In this document: positions 4,046 through 5,087 of the stretch, one piece after another
How positions within the stretch are numbered: the stretch's first letter is position 1
Layout: each line of letters begins with the position of its first letter
Source: Oscillospiraceae bacterium
Lineage (GTDB): Bacteria; Bacillota; Clostridia; Oscillospirales; Oscillospiraceae
Reading direction: 5' to 3'
Assembly (NCBI GenBank): GCA_031255955.1
Contig: JAIRRO010000060.1
Location: 1-5,087 of the forward strand
DNA: 5,087 bases
Made by a program: the position numbers and the translations under genes
Notes under the pieces: model-generated
What the model was told of the DNA's origin: nothing
The model's input: the letters and a program-made list of their open reading frames with translations, nothing else
The model's database searches: none

Positions 4046-4747
4046 CTATCGTGAATAGTCGATACCCGCGCGTAGCAGAACAGTATTCGGCGAGACGCCC
4101 TCTGAGTGCATCCTAGCTTTCAGGGTTCGCAGGAATTTGTCCGGAAGCTCGTGCGGCTGCGGCGGACGCCTTAGCTTGCGCGATAGCTCGCACAGACGGG
4201 TAAGCTCATCAAGCGAGAGGGGAGAGAGCTTATTTAACATTTTAGCGGGCAGATTATACACAGAGGCGTTGGTGGCGGCGTAAAACTTTTGAACCGCCAA
4301 TTTCTCCTTAGGACGCAGCGGATTGTGTCCCGCGAGCTCCATAGCGCCGTGCCAGCTTCCCGCGCGCCGCCATATTTCGCCCGCCGCTTTTTCCGGCAGC
4401 TCCGCCATCAACATGGCTCTGGGAAATTTGCGTATCGGGGTCAATAGCTGCGCCAGAATCCGGTCGGTATTTGCGCCGTCGCGGATATAGCGCTTCTGCT
4501 CCTCACTCATAAAGTGTGATAACACAAGCTCGACAATCTCCGAGTCGCCCAGCGCGTCACGCAGCTCGTGCCGCGCCGTGGTTCTGTCATCATACAGGGG
4601 GTAATATTTGTACAGCTCATTCACCCGGATTATCCTGATTATGATATGGCTGTACTGCTCACGGGCTTCATCGGCGGTTTTTCGCAACGCGTTTTTCAGC
4701 AATCTGTCGCCCAGGATGTCGCCGGAGTCCATTTCGGTTGTTAACAA
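4046..4747 (-). CDS. Unassigned protein, possible homing-endonuclease-associated repeats
   Basis: I do not recognise this 233-residue protein with confidence. The start is TTG at 4747, supported by AAAAGGA (4757-4763) 9 nt upstream and an in-frame TGA just before; the internal ATG at residue 6 is too far from that site. It is soluble, helical and rich in Arg/Lys, with no signal peptide or membrane segment. Residues 117-143 (LPEKAAGEIWRRAGSWHGAM, then ELAGHNP) and 179-230 (LDELTRLCELSRKLRRPPQP...LLRAGID) each resemble the pattern 'L..LA..L.R.P...DL...FGSWN.AL.AAG' of homing-endonuclease-associated repeats, small helical DNA-binding units. No nuclease motif is visible. Helical residues 61-105 form a separate region. 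It stands alone between the palindromic repeat and the SPFH operon. The coding call is firm and the domain call is tentative. Confidence 0.8.
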   Translation of the reverse strand: MLTTEMDSGDILGDRLLKNALRKTADEAREQYSHIIIRIIRVNELYKYYPLYDDRTTARHELRDALGDSEIVELVLSHFMSEEQKRYIRDGANTDRILAQLLTPIRKFPRAMLMAELPEKAAGEIWRRAGSWHGAMELAGHNPLRPKEKLAVQKFYAATNASVYNLPAKMLNKLSPLSLDELTRLCELSRKLRRPPQPHELPDKFLRTLKARMHSEGVSPNTVLLRAGIDYSR

Positions 4748-4756
4748 ATTATGTCA

Positions 4757-4763
4757 TCCTTTT
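4757..4763 (-). promoter_or_regulatory. Ribosome site that decides a TTG start
   Basis: AAAAGGA on the minus strand ends 9 nt before TTG (4747-4745). The nearest ATG that would also fit, codon 6 of the same frame, is 24 nt away. An ATG overlapping the site itself (minus-strand AGGATGACATAA) reaches a stop after two codons. Confidence 0.65.
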
Positions 4764-4796
4764 ATCTGTTGTACGTTGTTTTATCGATGGGGAAAG

Positions 4797-4859
4797 GGTA
4801 GGGGTAGACACAAGGTCTACCCCTACCGTATGCGGGGCAGGGGCGGCGCAAGTCGCCCC
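4797..4859. repeat. Double-hairpin extragenic palindromic repeat
   Basis: The first hairpin is GGTAGGGGTAGAC (4797-4809) with a perfect 13-bp complement at 4815-4827 and loop acaag. The second is GGGGCGGC (4840-4847) with GTCGCCCC (4852-4859), one G-T pair and loop gcaa. Both share the plan GGGG-xx-G-C around a CAA-containing loop, so they look like two diverged copies of one palindrome set 12 nt apart, as in REP/REPIN-type elements. It sits between the SLH gene stop and the TTG-started gene. No U-run follows either hairpin, though mRNA 3'-end protection is possible. Confidence 0.7.
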
Positions 4860-4871
4860 CGGCGGAGGCCA

Positions 4872-5087
4872 TCACCCCACGTTCTGCATATACCGCTGCA
4901 GCAGCGTTGCCGCCTCTGCGCGGCTCGCGGTGCCTTTCGGGGCTAGCGTTGTCTCTGTGCGCCCGGTAATGAGTCCCGCAGCGTTCGCCCAGCGCATAGC
5001 TTCGCTTGCCCAGTCGGATATTTCATCCGTGTCGGTATACCCGGAGAGGTTCGCGGTCGGGGCGTCGTGGATGCCGCCGTTTGCGGT
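4872..5087 (-). CDS. SLH-domain surface protein, C-terminal end (partial)
   Basis: The reading frame enters from the right edge and ends at TGA (4872-4874), giving 71 visible residues. They contain one S-layer homology repeat: GYTDTDEISDWASEAMRWA, then NAAGLITGRTETTLAPKGTA and SRAEAATLLQRYM. The order D-x-D-E-I-S-x-W-A, A-x-x-x-G-L-I-x-G and T-A-S-R-A-E is diagnostic. It is the last repeat, since only five residues follow LQRYM. SLH domains bind pyruvylated secondary cell-wall polymer and attach exported proteins to the surface of Gram-positive cells; usually three repeats occur. The catalytic or structural part and the signal peptide lie outside the window, so the function of the whole protein cannot be given. 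Confidence 0.93.
   Translation of the reverse strand, partial: TANGGIHDAPTANLSGYTDTDEISDWASEAMRWANAAGLITGRTETTLAPKGTASRAEAATLLQRYMQNVG

Noticed and set aside
4797..4859. CRISPR-like array
   Set aside because: There are only two palindromes, unequal in sequence and 12 nt apart, with no spacer-repeat periodicity and no cas gene.
4608..4946. Plus-strand 112-residue frame at the right end
   Set aside because: It is antisense to the 233-residue gene and reads through the palindromic repeat into the SLH gene, giving Arg/Gly-rich nonsense.

Overview
The window looks like a chromosomal segment from a low-to-moderate GC Gram-positive bacterium, most likely an uncultured member of Clostridia (an Oscillospiraceae/Ruminococcaceae-like lineage is my guess). 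The reasons are near-consensus TTGACA/TATAAT promoters, strong GGAGG ribosome sites, CCA-encoding tRNA genes, a Firmicutes-type L10 leader with an intrinsic attenuator, an SLH-domain protein, and an SPFH protein paired with a small ribbon-helix-helix protein. Apart from one short gene, everything is transcribed leftward (minus strand).

Layout, left to right. Positions 52-619 hold five minus-strand tRNA genes, transcribed Val(TAC)-Asp(GTC)-Phe(GAA)-Gly(GCC)-Cys(GCA) from one near-perfect promoter at 641-669. Positions 780-1936 hold rplJ and rplL (ribosomal stalk proteins L10 and L7/L12). Their promoter is at 2140-2169, and a leader of about 200 nt carries an L10-binding fold and a terminator at 2010-2038, so the operon is very probably autoregulated by attenuation. 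Positions 2255-2745 hold the only plus-strand unit: a RelB/DinJ-type antitoxin gene with a palindromic operator on its promoter, followed by what looks like the stump of its toxin gene. Positions 2661-3888 hold a two-gene minus-strand operon, an SPFH/band-7 membrane protein followed one base later by an Arc-like RHH protein, with a striking near-palindrome over the predicted transcription start. Positions 4046-4747 hold an unassigned 233-residue protein with a possible homing-endonuclease-associated-repeat signature and a TTG start. Positions 4797-4859 hold two consecutive hairpins that look like an extragenic palindromic repeat. From 4872 to the right edge is the C-terminal SLH repeat of a surface protein whose start lies outside the window.

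The left half is translation machinery (tRNAs and ribosomal stalk). The right half is envelope-related or unknown. The most interesting points are: the roughly 78-residue Pro/Ala/Glu-rich tail on L10, which is far beyond the family norm; the tandem 10-bp palindromes at the SPFH-Arc promoter, arranged like Arc-family operators; the apparently toxin-less antitoxin with its operator and coupling signals intact; and the Ala/Pro insertion inside the SPFH domain. No wholly new multi-gene system can be demonstrated from this window alone. The SPFH-RHH pair with its operator is the best candidate for an under-described regulated unit.
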